Source of the DNA: Fragum whitleyi
Lineage: Eukaryota; Mollusca; Bivalvia; Cardiida; Cardiidae
Reading direction: 5' to 3'
Assembly: GCA_948146395.1 (NCBI GenBank)
Contig: OX411549.1
Span: 37,036,693-37,100,692, forward strand
Length of the DNA: 64,000 nucleotides
Made by a program: the position numbers and the translations under genes. Positions 55,421 to 64,000 of the stretch are shown in pieces; the stretch's first letter is position 1, and each line of letters starts with the position of its first letter. Below the pieces are notes generated by a model. That model was not told the DNA's origin, searched no databases, and saw only the letters and a program-made list of their open reading frames with translations.

Positions 55421-56067
55421 TTTTTCATTAATGGAAATTCATTTTGTATATAACATAAATGTACGTTGTCACTTTTTAGGAACATTATAGGTCCCTACAT
55501 AGAAAGTATGAGTTACTCCCAACAGAATACCTCTAATAATCGCCCATCCCCAACTGCATCAATCATGACTAATCTTATAAACGCCCAGGCGATAATGAAA
55601 ATAAATACGGTATCTCAAAAAGATTGGTAGAAATTAATTTCAAGCTCTAGGTGTAAGTAAAAAACTACTGTCTCAGAAATACTCTGCAAATGAGGACCAA
55701 ACTTATATGTGACAGGGTCTACCAACTTTTCTGGATTTGTGTCTTTACAGACAAATCAGACCCTTAAAAATCAGCGGCAGCCTTAAAAAAATCATACAAT
55801 TATTTTATTGGAATGCCTATCATTTTGCACAGATTCAAAGTGCTCTTGAATGATTTTGGAGCGTTTTAAATTGATTCGAGTGAGTGTTAGGAATGAAATA
55901 TTTGAGCACTGGGCAAGTGATTTTGATTGGTTTTGATCTAGATGAATGTCAATTTTACAATGTGTTTAGCCGTTACACAAGACCTTTTATGAACCATCAG
56001 CTCGGAGAAGAAAGTCAAATTTGATGGATGCCACCATAAGAGATTGGGCCTGGGACCAAATAATTTG
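55421..56067. other. Intron stretch, nothing firm
   Basis: TAATAATCGCCCATCCCC at about 55535 and AATACGGTATCTC near 55605 look like ends of an old repeat shared with 42.85 kb. No gene. Confidence 0.4.
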
Positions 56068-56200
56068 TGTGTTTGAAAGGGGGTTAACACTGCTTTTAAC
56101 AATCTAAGAGTCTTTTCAGCTTTTCAAGCACTACCATTAGATCCCTTCCTAGCCTCTAGCTGCTATCCCACATAGGTTTATGATTTTACACATAAACGGG
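56068..56200 (-). mobile_element. Degenerate SINE 3' half, - strand
   Basis: GTTAACACTGCTTTTAACAAT and TAGCCTCTAGCTGCTATCC followed by CACATAGGTTTATGATT match the reverse of the common SINE body and tail. Confidence 0.6.
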
Positions 56201-56204
56201 GTTA

Positions 56205-56482
56205 AGCCTAGCTGTAACGCAGGGCTGTCAAACATGGGGTAGCGAGTTAGAACCCTGGCTCAGCCAACTTTCATCCATCAATAATGATTATACTAGAGTC
56301 AACGGCATATGATATGTTACTTACGATAAAATGTAGCAAGCCTTAGATGGATGAGCAGCTAGTGGCTCACAAGAAATGTTGGGGTTTTACTGGTGTGAGA
56401 AAGGATATGAGTTGGTGCACTGGCCAACTGTAATATAACTGCACTAATATTGAAAGTGGTATTAAACCCTATGCAAACAAAA
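56205..56482 (+). mobile_element. SINE, different head, same tail
   Basis: A tRNA-like head with GAGTTAGAACCCTGGC as a poor B-box, and the tail TAATATAACTGCACTAATATTGAAAGTGGTATTAAACCC then CAAA-rich DNA. It shares the 3' tail with the other SINEs but not the middle. Confidence 0.55.
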
Positions 56483-57090
56483 CATATCAACCCATTTGGG
56501 GGAACAACTTGTAGGAAAGGACAGTGAACTCATGATCTTTCACAATGTTTACAGAGGTTTCATAATTAAAATCATTAGGAAACCTCAGTTAACACTATTA
56601 CAGTTCATTACTCCCAAAATGTTGTGTATCTATCATGGGTGTACTACCTTAATCCAATTCAATCTGAACCTGGAAATTCCCATTTTGGCAGGAGATGTAG
56701 ACAAGGATCATCCTGAACATATGTGCAGTCTGATCTTAGTCAACACCATCTGTTTGACCAAGAACTTTGTTGAGACTAAATTTTCAAGACAAAATTTGTT
56801 GGATGATTTTTCTTTCAGAGAAATTCAGCACTTTGCCTTAAAGCTAGTGTAATTTAGCCTGGATTAATTTTATACTTAGCATAAGAAGGGTAAATGGCCA
56901 TTGGCATTGGTGAGTTATTTCCCATGTGCGGATCCAGTGGGGGGATATCAGGACAAAAAGATTACATTGAAAAACATTTATACAAATATATCATCAGTGG
57001 GTGACCAAAATGCTACCTAATTTGAGGTTTTGCTCACCAACTGATAAATTGATTAATAGACAACTATGTTTGTGCTGCTCTCATGGAAAA
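56483..57090. other. Intron stretch with a 118-codon ORF of doubtful status
   Basis: The + ORF at 56496-56852 has no recognised motif and no acceptor/donor pair that fits the exon phases of the surrounding gene. I treat it as chance. Confidence 0.4.
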
Positions 57091-57345
57091 CAAAAGCACC
57101 ACATGCGGGTGCCTATACTTGGCTGTTGACGAAAAAAAATGTCAAAACAGGGGCATAAATTGCAAAATATGCATCTAGATTTATACATCTTGGCAGTAGA
57201 GTTGGTTCTTGGGTAAGAGAAAATATGAGACAAGTTCCAATTCAATATTTCTAGGAATACCATAAATATCACAAAATGTCAAAGGTCATGCAAGACGACA
57301 ACCAAGGCTATAGCAACTGCTTCACTAAAAATTCAGGATCAGCAC
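57091..57345 (-). mobile_element. HINE-like element, family D, - strand
   Basis: On the - strand it carries the D signatures GCTATAGCC, TCTAGATGCATATTTTGC, TATGCCCCTGTTTTGAC, CAGCCAAGTATAGGCACC and the end GTGGTGCTTTTG. The 5' hairpin is lost. Confidence 0.75.
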
Positions 57346-57774
57346 ATGTATTTCTTGTTGTAGAAATGTTCAAAACAAAAGGATTTGAACCTTTTATTGG
57401 ACCAAATATTTACAAAATGCATAATGGAGTGTAATTACATTTATTTAATTCTATAAACAAGACATACCAAACAAAAATCCCTAAAAAAATCTGAATATGA
57501 CCTGTTCAATTAATACATTAATTGTTTTTAATAACTGCCTATCTGATTCTTTATTCTCTTAAGTAGCACCTTCCTTTCCATATCAATGAGTCATTCTACC
57601 CTACTATAAAGTCAAATTGTGAATAGCAGGAAGTGAAGTCTCAGAGTTTAAACTAAACTCAAACTTTTTCATTTGATTAATTTGTTACAGATAAAATTCA
57701 GGGTGAAACAACAGTAGCTAAGTACAATTAAAGCTGTTAATTTTGTCTCTTGTCCAATGATAAATTCAATCAAT
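57346..57774. other. Intron stretch, nothing recognised
   Basis: AT-rich, no supported feature. Confidence 0.45.
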
Positions 57775-58187
57775 CAGGGTTTGACACTAACTTCTGAGAA
57801 AAAGGAGTCAAGCGGACTCCAAACTTGTCAAATGAAGGAGTCCAAGCTAAAACTAGGGAGTCCAAATTTTCATATTTTTGGGAGAAAAATGTGGAAAATA
57901 AAAATTGCTGGTAACAAGCAATTTCTCCTTTTCCACAATAATTCCCCTAGAATTATAGGATGGTTTTCTTTCAAAATAACAAGTAGAAACAACCAAATGT
58001 TATTTGTAACAACTTTTGAATAAGAAAGATCTGAGACTTTGATAAACTGAGTTTATGTGCATCACATGTTTTGGGAAATGTTCTCTGACCAAATGGTCCA
58101 TTGGACTCCTAACTTGCAAAGTAAAGGAGTCCCATCAAAGAAATTAGAAGTCTTGGACTCCCGGACTCCCTTTAGAGTCCAACCCTG
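57775..58187. mobile_element. hAT-like MITE carrying the hairpin module
   Basis: CAGGGTTTGACACTAA and TTAGAGTCCAACCCTG are inverted ends, and GGAGTCC/GGACTCC words repeat through both halves. Flanks are TCAATCAAT and TCAATAGT, only a partial duplication. Inside, 57889-57936 is the two-layer hairpin also seen at 42.63 kb. Confidence 0.8.
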
Positions 58188-58237
58188 TCAATAGTTGAAA
58201 AAATGCACATTTGATAAAACAATAATGATCAAGCACA

Positions 58238-58394
58238 GAGGTGCGTTTTATAGATTAAGATGTCTTCGAAATCTTAAGATTTTTAATCGGAATATCCCGA
58301 GCAATTCAGTTGAAATTCTACATAGCAGTCCGAGATATCCCGATTAAAAATTAAAATAAATCTTAAAATTCTTCATCCTAAAAAAACACACCTC
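58238..58394. mobile_element. Small foldback MITE
   Basis: 157 bp with inverted arms GAGGTGCGTTTTATAG...AAGATTTTTAATCGG and CCGATTAAAAATTAAAAT...AAAAAACACACCTC. No ORF; target duplication not clear. Confidence 0.75.
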
Positions 58395-59270
58395 AGGTCA
58401 ATTGAAATTCAATTTTAAAGAAAAGTAATATGGATATTCTGTATTTAGAAATCTACTAAAAATGTTACCATCTTGCTCAGTAAATGCAGAGTGTACAGTC
58501 CTACTGGGATCAATATTTTGCCAGATCAGTATTGGTTTGAAGGTAGTGGACCCGTAATAGTTTCACAACACTTCAAAGCAATGAATTTTAACAATATTAA
58601 CCGAGGGTTCATAATGATTATCATTTGCAGGTGTTTTTTTACTGAGAAACTGGGGCTGAATATCGACCCCTTCCCCTCCGTGATTTTTCCCCCAAAATGG
58701 ACCTTTTCCCCTCCCTAAGGAATTTCCCCACCCAAACAAGGTTTTCCCCAGTTAATGTTTATGTTATAAAGCAAAGGTATTGGATAATTTGCTCTTAAAA
58801 TGCATTTACGGTTCCATTTTTAGTAGTAAAACAGCATCAGAAATCTTTCATAAGGGGCAAAATGTAAACATTCTGGAATTTCACAGACATCATTAGGCTC
58901 CACTTGGTTGATTCTGTAACAATATTCACCGAATCCGGAACCCTCGGCAATTACAAAATACTCGAAACATCACTCAGACTTTTCCCTGATGCCATTTTAT
59001 TATGATTTTGCTCAGACTTTACACAAGGAACCATATTAAGGTATTGGACCCGTAAAGCTTCCACAACATTTCAGGAGGCATGAACTTTAAAAGGTTAAAC
59101 CGAGGTTTCCTAATGATTTCATTTGGAATATAGGTTTACATTATGAAATATTATGAGTCACAAACAGCATAGATTGACCACTTTTAGTCGAGATGTAAAA
59201 TATTTGAGGTAAATTATGCGAGAGATTATAACTAGAACTAATTCTAACATTTACTTTGGATAAAACAGTG
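58395..59270. other. Intron stretch with an unrecognised paired repeat
   Basis: A segment of about 90 bp with GGACCCGTAA, TTTCACAACA/TTCCACAACA and AACCGAGG occurs at 58541-58630 and 59039-59135 in the same orientation. A pyrimidine-rich CCCC patch lies at 58668-58750. Confidence 0.55.
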
Positions 59271-59520
59271 TAGCTCACTCAGTGTCATTGTGGTAAAAGG
59301 TACTTGATTCTTGACCTGGAAGTTAGTGGTTCAAGTCCCACTGCCACCTCGGTGTGTTAATAAATGGGCACTTACTAGCCAGCCCCAGTTCACCCAGCTT
59401 TTTTTCACAATCTGAAATAAATGTATCTGGCACCCTAACCAATGACTAACAGTTTTCATTCAGCACAGACACACACTTGCCAGTAATACCCGAAAGGGGA
59501 AAGAGGCAGTAGATAGATAG
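59271..59520 (+). mobile_element. SINE with a distinct tRNA-like head
   Basis: GTAGCTCACTCAGTGTCATTG is a diverged tRNA 5' part and GTGGTTCAAGTCCCAC a good B-box/T-arm. The body CCAGCCCCAGTTCACCCAGC differs from the common SINE. The 3' end is not clear. Confidence 0.55.
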
Positions 59521-59536
59521 CGAACCATTCAAGTCG

Positions 59537-59640
59537 GCTCCTCATCAAACCAGCCCCACGGTCAAACAGGCCCCAATACGGTCATACCAGCTCCCAAAAA
59601 TAGTCAAACTGGCCCCAAATCAGTCAAACCGGGCCTAATT
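59537..59640. repeat. Short tandem repeat, GGTCAAACNGGCCCCAA
   Basis: Five degenerate copies of about 20-23 bp. Confidence 0.75.
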
Positions 59641-59689
59641 TTATTTCAAACGTTGGTTATATACATGCATTTTACTTTAATTTTTGAAC

Positions 59690-60550
59690 TATTGACTGTA
59701 ATGCGATAGATAAATAGTAACAAATATATCTACAGCTAGAAAGTGCATCCAGTCATTCCTGAGAAATCTTGAATTATCTGCCCTTGAATTTAATGAAAAT
59801 CACTGTTTTTTGTGTGCAACTTCTCCTTAACTATCAATTGAAATGGACTGAAACTAGACACAATTACTCTCTATGATGTCTAGTTGTGCATATCCCTTTT
59901 CAATTCCAAATGCTCCAGTCATTCTTGAGTTATCTTGAATTATCTCCCCTTGAGTTGATGAAGAACACAATTTCATGGCAGCTAATTTTCTCCCATATTT
60001 TGGATGGAAATGAAAGGAAACTTGCCACAATGACTCTGTAGGTTGTCTATTTGTGCTTCGGACTAAATATATTTTTTCATATGTAAAATAGTTCCTGATT
60101 TATCTACCCTTTACTTCACCAAATAGTTACAATTTACAGATTTTTTTGTGTATGTGCGTGCACAAGTACAAATTTAATTGGATTAAAATGAATCTTGCCA
60201 AAATGTAACCCTTGGTTGAGCATAAGACTTCAGAAATTCAAAAAGCTTGAGTCTTTCTTGTATTATCTGCCCTTGAATTGATTGAAATTCACTATATTTC
60301 TTTTGTGAGCAACTCGTCACACTTTGAATTGGAATGAACTGAAACTTGCAAAATGACTGTTTGGTGTATAGTTGTGCATAAAACCATTTACAATTTACAC
60401 TCAAAAGGTCATACTGTGGGATAGCCCAAGTCGTCTGTCTGTCTGAATGCAATTTTTTTTAGCTATAGATCATTTATTTCACATTACTGACAAGCCAAGG
60501 TTACTGACAAGCCCCATCTGGCGTATATGGGCGGCTCTGCGAAGCTCTTG
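59690..60550 (+). mobile_element. HINE-like element, family K, 5'-truncated, ending 35 bp before exon 3
   Basis: About five units of 150-170 bp with TTATCTGCCCTTGAATT, GGACTGAAACTAGAC-type words and ATAGTTGTGCATA. It ends GCCCCATCTGGCGTATATGG, GGCTCTGCGAAG and CTCTTG at 60550, the group's usual 3' end. No 5' hairpin is seen. Confidence 0.7.
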
Positions 60551-60585
60551 TTTAAATTTGTAGTAAAGTTGATAATATATTTCAG

Positions 60586-61250
60586 GCCATGAAATGGTTT
60601 GGCATGGAAGCACAGATATTCTGATGGGTGATGAAGTTATCATTACAGTTAGCAATGATGAGGCGGAAGCAACCACAGCTGAGACCAATCCAAAGAGCTC
60701 TTTTGGGGTGAATTCTTCTTTTGAGATCAAGGGAGATGTAGGATTACAGAGATACAAAGAACAAATCATTGCTGAAACAGTAGTGTTTTCATTTCTGCAA
60801 AACAAAGAAAAAAAGTGTACAATCCCTACCCTCATTCCAACAATTGCCATATCCAAAAGAGAAATACTAATTTTATTTTATGATGCACATCATGATATAC
60901 TTTTAGAGTCTGATGCCATGAAGTTGTATTACAAAGATGGATTTAACCCGCATACTCTACTTGCTCTTTGGCTAGCCATTAATTACCCTATTACTTGCTC
61001 AGGACTTACTACTGGTATTGTAGGAACTAAATTTACATCAGACTTTTTGAAGTATTTTCCTGAAGACATTAAAAGCAAATACAAAAATGAATTAAGATTT
61101 GGAAATTGTGCAAAGTCACTAGAAGCAGAAGATGATGCTTTTGTTCAGTCTTCATTAGATCGTTCGAAACCTTTTCAAGGGGGCTCATATTTGGATGAAG
61201 AAGATATTCAGTATGCTTTCAAAAAAAGTAAAGAGCTTATAATTGGATAG
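60586..61250 (+). CDS. Unrecognised host gene, coding exon 3 (last), possible PD-(D/E)XK-like domain
   Basis: Acceptor ATATTTCAG (AG at 60584-60585). The first bases GC complete the Gly codon begun by exon 2, then 221 codons including stop TAG at 61248-61250. It encodes residues about 173-393. In order: GSTDILMGDEVIITV (Asp at about 183), an acidic Ser/Thr-rich linker, SSFEIKG (Glu-x-Lys at about 219-221), QRYKEQIIAE (Gln at about 232), then IPTLIPTIAISKREILILFYD, a beta-rich segment, and a hydrophobic helix TLLALWLAINY. D...ExK...Q in a beta-beta-alpha order recalls PD-(D/E)XK nuclease folds, but this is inference from spacing only. No signal peptide or membrane anchor is obvious. A HINE ends 35 bp upstream and another starts just after the stop. 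The - strand ORF opposite (60479-60856) is a shadow. Confidence 0.87.
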
Positions 61251-61255
61251 ATTTT

Positions 61256-62135
61256 CAGTTTACCTGAACATAAAGTGTTCAGAAGGAATTATTTGTCCTA
61301 TTGTCTGCCCAAAATAGCAATAACCCAGACCAACTGAGGTGCATGTGTTAACTGTTACTTTAAACATCTTTTTCTTTGAACTATACTTGGCAGAATTCAT
61401 CCAAGCTTCACAGGAATGATGCTTGAAACTTGCTCTTAGATTCCTTCTTTTGATTCTGATTGGGCTGATTACATGGGCCCTACAGGCTGTCAAGACACAC
61501 AAAAAAATGGTCCCATCATGGTGAAATATAAAAAAATGTTCTCTGTAACCAACAGACAGAATTCAATCAATCTTCACAGAAATGATTCTTGGGACATGCT
61601 TTTTCAGATTCTTTGGTTTAATCCTGAAAATTGGCTTAGCTCGGTGGCTAAAGGCCATTGATTCATTGTCATGGCAGTGTGTCCCATAAGTGTGAGTGTG
61701 AACTTTTCTGCAAACATCTTCTCCTCCTAAACCTATTGGCTGGTTTCTATAAAACATGGCAGAAATGTTCCTTGGGTGATCCTCTTCCTTAATTGTTCAA
61801 GAAAATGTGATTGAACTCCAAATATGGGTGTGGCAGGATGAGGCTTATTTTCACAATAAAATCTTTAAAATCTTCTCCCCCCTATACATTGGCTCAGTTT
61901 CAATGTAACTTGCCTTTGATGTTCCTTGGATTGCTTGTTCAAGAAATATTGATTGACCCTGAAAGATGGGCCTGGCAGGGTGGGGCTTATTTCACTATAA
62001 AATATTTAAAGATCTTCCTCATAAGATAATTTCAAATAAACTTGGCATGAATGTTCCTTGGTTGACCCTCTTCTACAGTTTTTCAAGAAATTTTAATTGA
62101 CCGCCAAATATGGGTGTGGCAGGGCGGTGCTTTTT
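61256..62135 (+). mobile_element. HINE-like element, family A4, diverged, starting at the gene's stop codon
   Basis: TTTACCTGAACATAAAG/GTGTTCAG is a worn copy of the A5/A4 5' hairpin, beginning about six bases after TAG. A4-type units follow, with CTCCTCCTAAACCTATTGG, AATGTTCCTTGGGTGA and GTGTGGCAGG. It is broken at 62135 by a family H element. The gene's 3' UTR and polyadenylation signal must lie within or beyond it; AATAAA occurs at about 61855. Confidence 0.7.
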
Positions 62136-62700
62136 AGCTCTACCAATCGCAGGTCAGAAGAGCTATTTCAATACAAATTTGCTTGTTAACACTCGAGTCC
62201 ACAGTTTTTATCTGATTGTCTACAAATTTGGTCAAAAAGATTGGAGCATAACAAGGATAGTTCCTTTTAAATAGGTTAGATCCCTCAAGCGTCATGGAAA
62301 TAGGAGCCCATTCTGTCAAGCATCATGGGAAAAGGGGCCAAATGAAAAAAATTGAAAAAAATAATAAGAAAATCCTCGTTATTGCTCTTAAGTCCACAGT
62401 TTTCATCTGATTTATTTCAAACTTGCTCAGAAATACTGGACCATCAAAAAGACGGTTCTTTTTGAATACGTGTCAGATCTGTCAAGTGTCTCCAGAAAAG
62501 GGGCTAAATGAAAAATTTTATTAGAAAATCCTTGTTAACACTCTAAAGTTTACAGTTTTCATCAGATTGACTTCAAACTCGCTCAGAATGATGATTGTAT
62601 CATCACAATTATTGCTTTTTTAAGAAAAATTCTGATCAATTGAGTGTCATGAGAAAAGGGGCCTAAGGGGCCTATCTTTGAATTAAAACTGTTTTTTAAA
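62136..62700 (+). mobile_element. HINE-like element, family H
   Basis: After TTTTT: AGCTCTACCAATCGCAGG...AGAAGAGCT hairpin. About three units with AACACTCGAGTCCACAG, TTTTCATCTGATT and GTCATGGGAAAAGGGGCC. The 3' end is unclear near 62700. Confidence 0.65.
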
Positions 62701-62992
62701 CGTTGTGGAAAAGGGTAATTTTGTACAGAACAAGCAACTGCATGAAAATGCATAAATAGTGTCCAGAGTATATCTGAAAGAGTGGTTCAATGAATTTCAA
62801 GCTTTTTGTGAAAATCCTAATATTTATCTTGTAATTATGATTTATAGATTCAGGCCTATAAGATTACTTCAATGATTTCAGTATGTAATATGTATATAAT
62901 TTTAATTCATCCTATTGTCAGCCTGGACAGATTTGAATTCTGAGGCATGCACCCTTGAATCTAACAACAATTCCATTTTTGACTTCATTTTT
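62701..62992. other. Short stretch, nothing recognised
   Basis: AT-rich, no supported feature. Confidence 0.4.
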
Positions 62993-63537
62993 AGCTCCAC
63001 TGGCCAAAGGCCGTTGGGGCTATTGTCATGGCATTGTGTCTGTCATGGGTCCGTCTGTCCGTCCATCCGTCTGTCAGTCCGTCTGTGCGTGTGTCTGGTC
63101 GTAAAGTTTTCCTTTAAAAATCTTCTCCTCAGAAACTACTGATTGAATTTCAACCAAACTTTACAGGAATGATCCTTGGGTGACCCTCTTTCAAAGTTGT
63201 CAAAATTTTGATCCAATGATAAACATGGATTGGCTAATTTTCAAATATGGTAAAAAGTGAATTTTCTCAGAATCTAGTGTATTGATAGCAATTAAATTTT
63301 ACATGAATGATCCTTGGGTGACCCTTTATCAGTCAACAAAAAATTATTATGATTGGATGGAAAATATGTATTTTATGGGCAGAGGTCAATTTTCTTTATG
63401 TTATATAGTGGAAACTTTGAAAATCATTTTAAACATCAGTAAAACCCAAAATATCTAAAAATCTTATCAAAACTTTGATTTGCTATTACAATAATTTCAA
63501 GCTTGTGGAGCGACTCCAGCCATTTATGGCTTTCTAG
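62993..63537 (+). mobile_element. Complete HINE-like element, family C
   Basis: AGCTCCACTGGCCAAAGGCC hairpin after TTTTT, then GTCCGTCTGTCCGTCC. About two to three units follow with AACTTTACAGGAATGATCC and GGGTGACCC. The 3' end is GTGGAGCGACTCC (GTGGAGC is the inverse of the start), the hairpin AGCCATTTATGGCT and TTCTAG. Confidence 0.88.
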
Positions 63538-63634
63538 TTAATGTAAAAGCCACCTAGTGGGCATTTGAAGTGATGTCTCAGGGATCAAAGAGTCTCAGGT
63601 GAGCAATCTAAGACCATCATGATCCTGATGTTGT
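63538..63634 (+). mobile_element. 3' end of a HINE-like A2 element
   Basis: GAAGTGATGTCTCAGGGATC, TCTCAGGTGAGCAATCTAAG and hairpin ACCATCATGATCC are the A2 3' end. The family C element just upstream has probably inserted into this copy; its 5' part is not identified. Confidence 0.75.
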
Positions 63635-63754
63635 TAAATAGCTAATGCATTCTTTTTTACCAACATCAAAGTATAGGCTTGATTGGTTCTCTGTTAAGTT
63701 TTTTTCCACCTGCAGGCAGTGTGATTTTACTGGTTATAAAAATGGCATATTTTT

Positions 63755-63973
63755 AGCTCACCTGAGCACAACATGCTCAAGGGGAGCTTTTAGGGTGATA
63801 CTGAGTCTGTCGTCTGTTGTGCGTCATCCGTTGTCAACAATTTGGAAAATCTTCTTCTTCTCCTGAACCACTGGGCCAATTTCAATGAAACAATGCCAGA
63901 ATGATTCTTTAAAAATTATTGGCTAAATTCTGATTGGCCAATAAATGTGGGCGTGGCAGGGTGTGGCATTTTT
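63755..63973 (+). mobile_element. HINE-like A4 element, 5' part, running out of the window
   Basis: AGCTCACCTGAGCACAAC...GTTGTGCGTCATCC then one A4 unit with AAACAATGCCAGAATGATTC and GGGCGTGGCAGGG. It is interrupted at 63974 by another element. Confidence 0.85.
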
Positions 63974-64000
63974 ATACCCCCGTATCGAGAGATCGTGGGC
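63974..64000 (+). mobile_element. Start of a nested family B/E-like HINE, cut by the window end
   Basis: ATACCCCCGTATCGAGAG follows TTTTT inside the A4 unit and matches the family B/E 5' hairpin pattern. Confidence 0.65.

Noticed and set aside
56496..56852. 118-codon + ORF as a possible extra exon
   Set aside because: No acceptor/donor pair with phase 1 on both sides and no motif; the flanking exons already join in frame without it.
60479..60856. 125-codon - strand ORF opposite exon 3
   Set aside because: Shadow of the coding exon; the + frame has matching splice phase and longer coding capacity.

Overview
The window looks like nuclear DNA of a marine bivalve mollusc. It is AT-rich and almost wholly non-coding. 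It is packed with short elements that have a 5' hairpin, a block of GTCC/GTCG-type short repeats, a core of about 145-180 bp tandem repeats, and a 3' hairpin ending in CTCTTG or CTAG at a T-run. That is the layout of HINE-type (non-autonomous Helentron/Helitron-like) elements, known in bivalves as the pearl/CvE-like group. tRNA-headed SINEs with a GTTGAAAGCGGCGTTAAACC-type tail, common in molluscs, are scattered among them. The species assignment is inference; no database was searched. Labels A1-A5 and B-K are mine.

One host gene is visible, on the + strand, split into three coding exons at 19828-20146, 41898-42095 and 60586-61250. Both introns are phase 1, the splice sites are canonical, and the codons split by the introns join in frame into a protein of about 393 residues. 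I do not recognise the family. The last exon has a D...ExK...Q arrangement that may be a PD-(D/E)XK-like nuclease fold, but this is weak. The introns (21.75 kb and 18.49 kb) are mostly mobile elements. One element ends at the splice acceptor of exon 2, and exon 3 has elements on both sides.

Layout. 1-8.4 kb: HINE-like pieces (A4, J, A1, A2, C), one SINE, a 48-bp palindrome and a GA microsatellite. 8.64-11.98 kb: a 5'-truncated LINE on the - strand with a long open ORF and a 14-bp target duplication. 12-19.8 kb: a degenerate SINE, a compact HINE-B, mostly featureless DNA, a HINE-I array carrying a SINE, and a long-armed MITE just before exon 1. 20.1-41.9 kb (intron 1): a cluster of CCCGGG motifs with a hAT-like MITE and a SINE, then HINE-A5, nested A1, and an A3 element split by a 9.3-kb transposon that itself holds A3, A2, a hAT MITE, HINE-B and a TA-flanked MITE; then an A2 element holding HINE-G. 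42.1-60.6 kb (intron 2): SINEs, then a six-level nest (hAT > A2 > E > TIR transposon > A1 > A1) at 44.07-54.86 kb, then MITEs and SINEs. 61.25-64 kb: A4, H and C elements, and the start of another A4.

No rRNA, CRISPR or functional tRNA gene is seen, and no Rep/helicase or transposase ORF is intact here, so the HINE and MITE copies would need enzymes supplied from elsewhere. The only long transposon ORF is the LINE.
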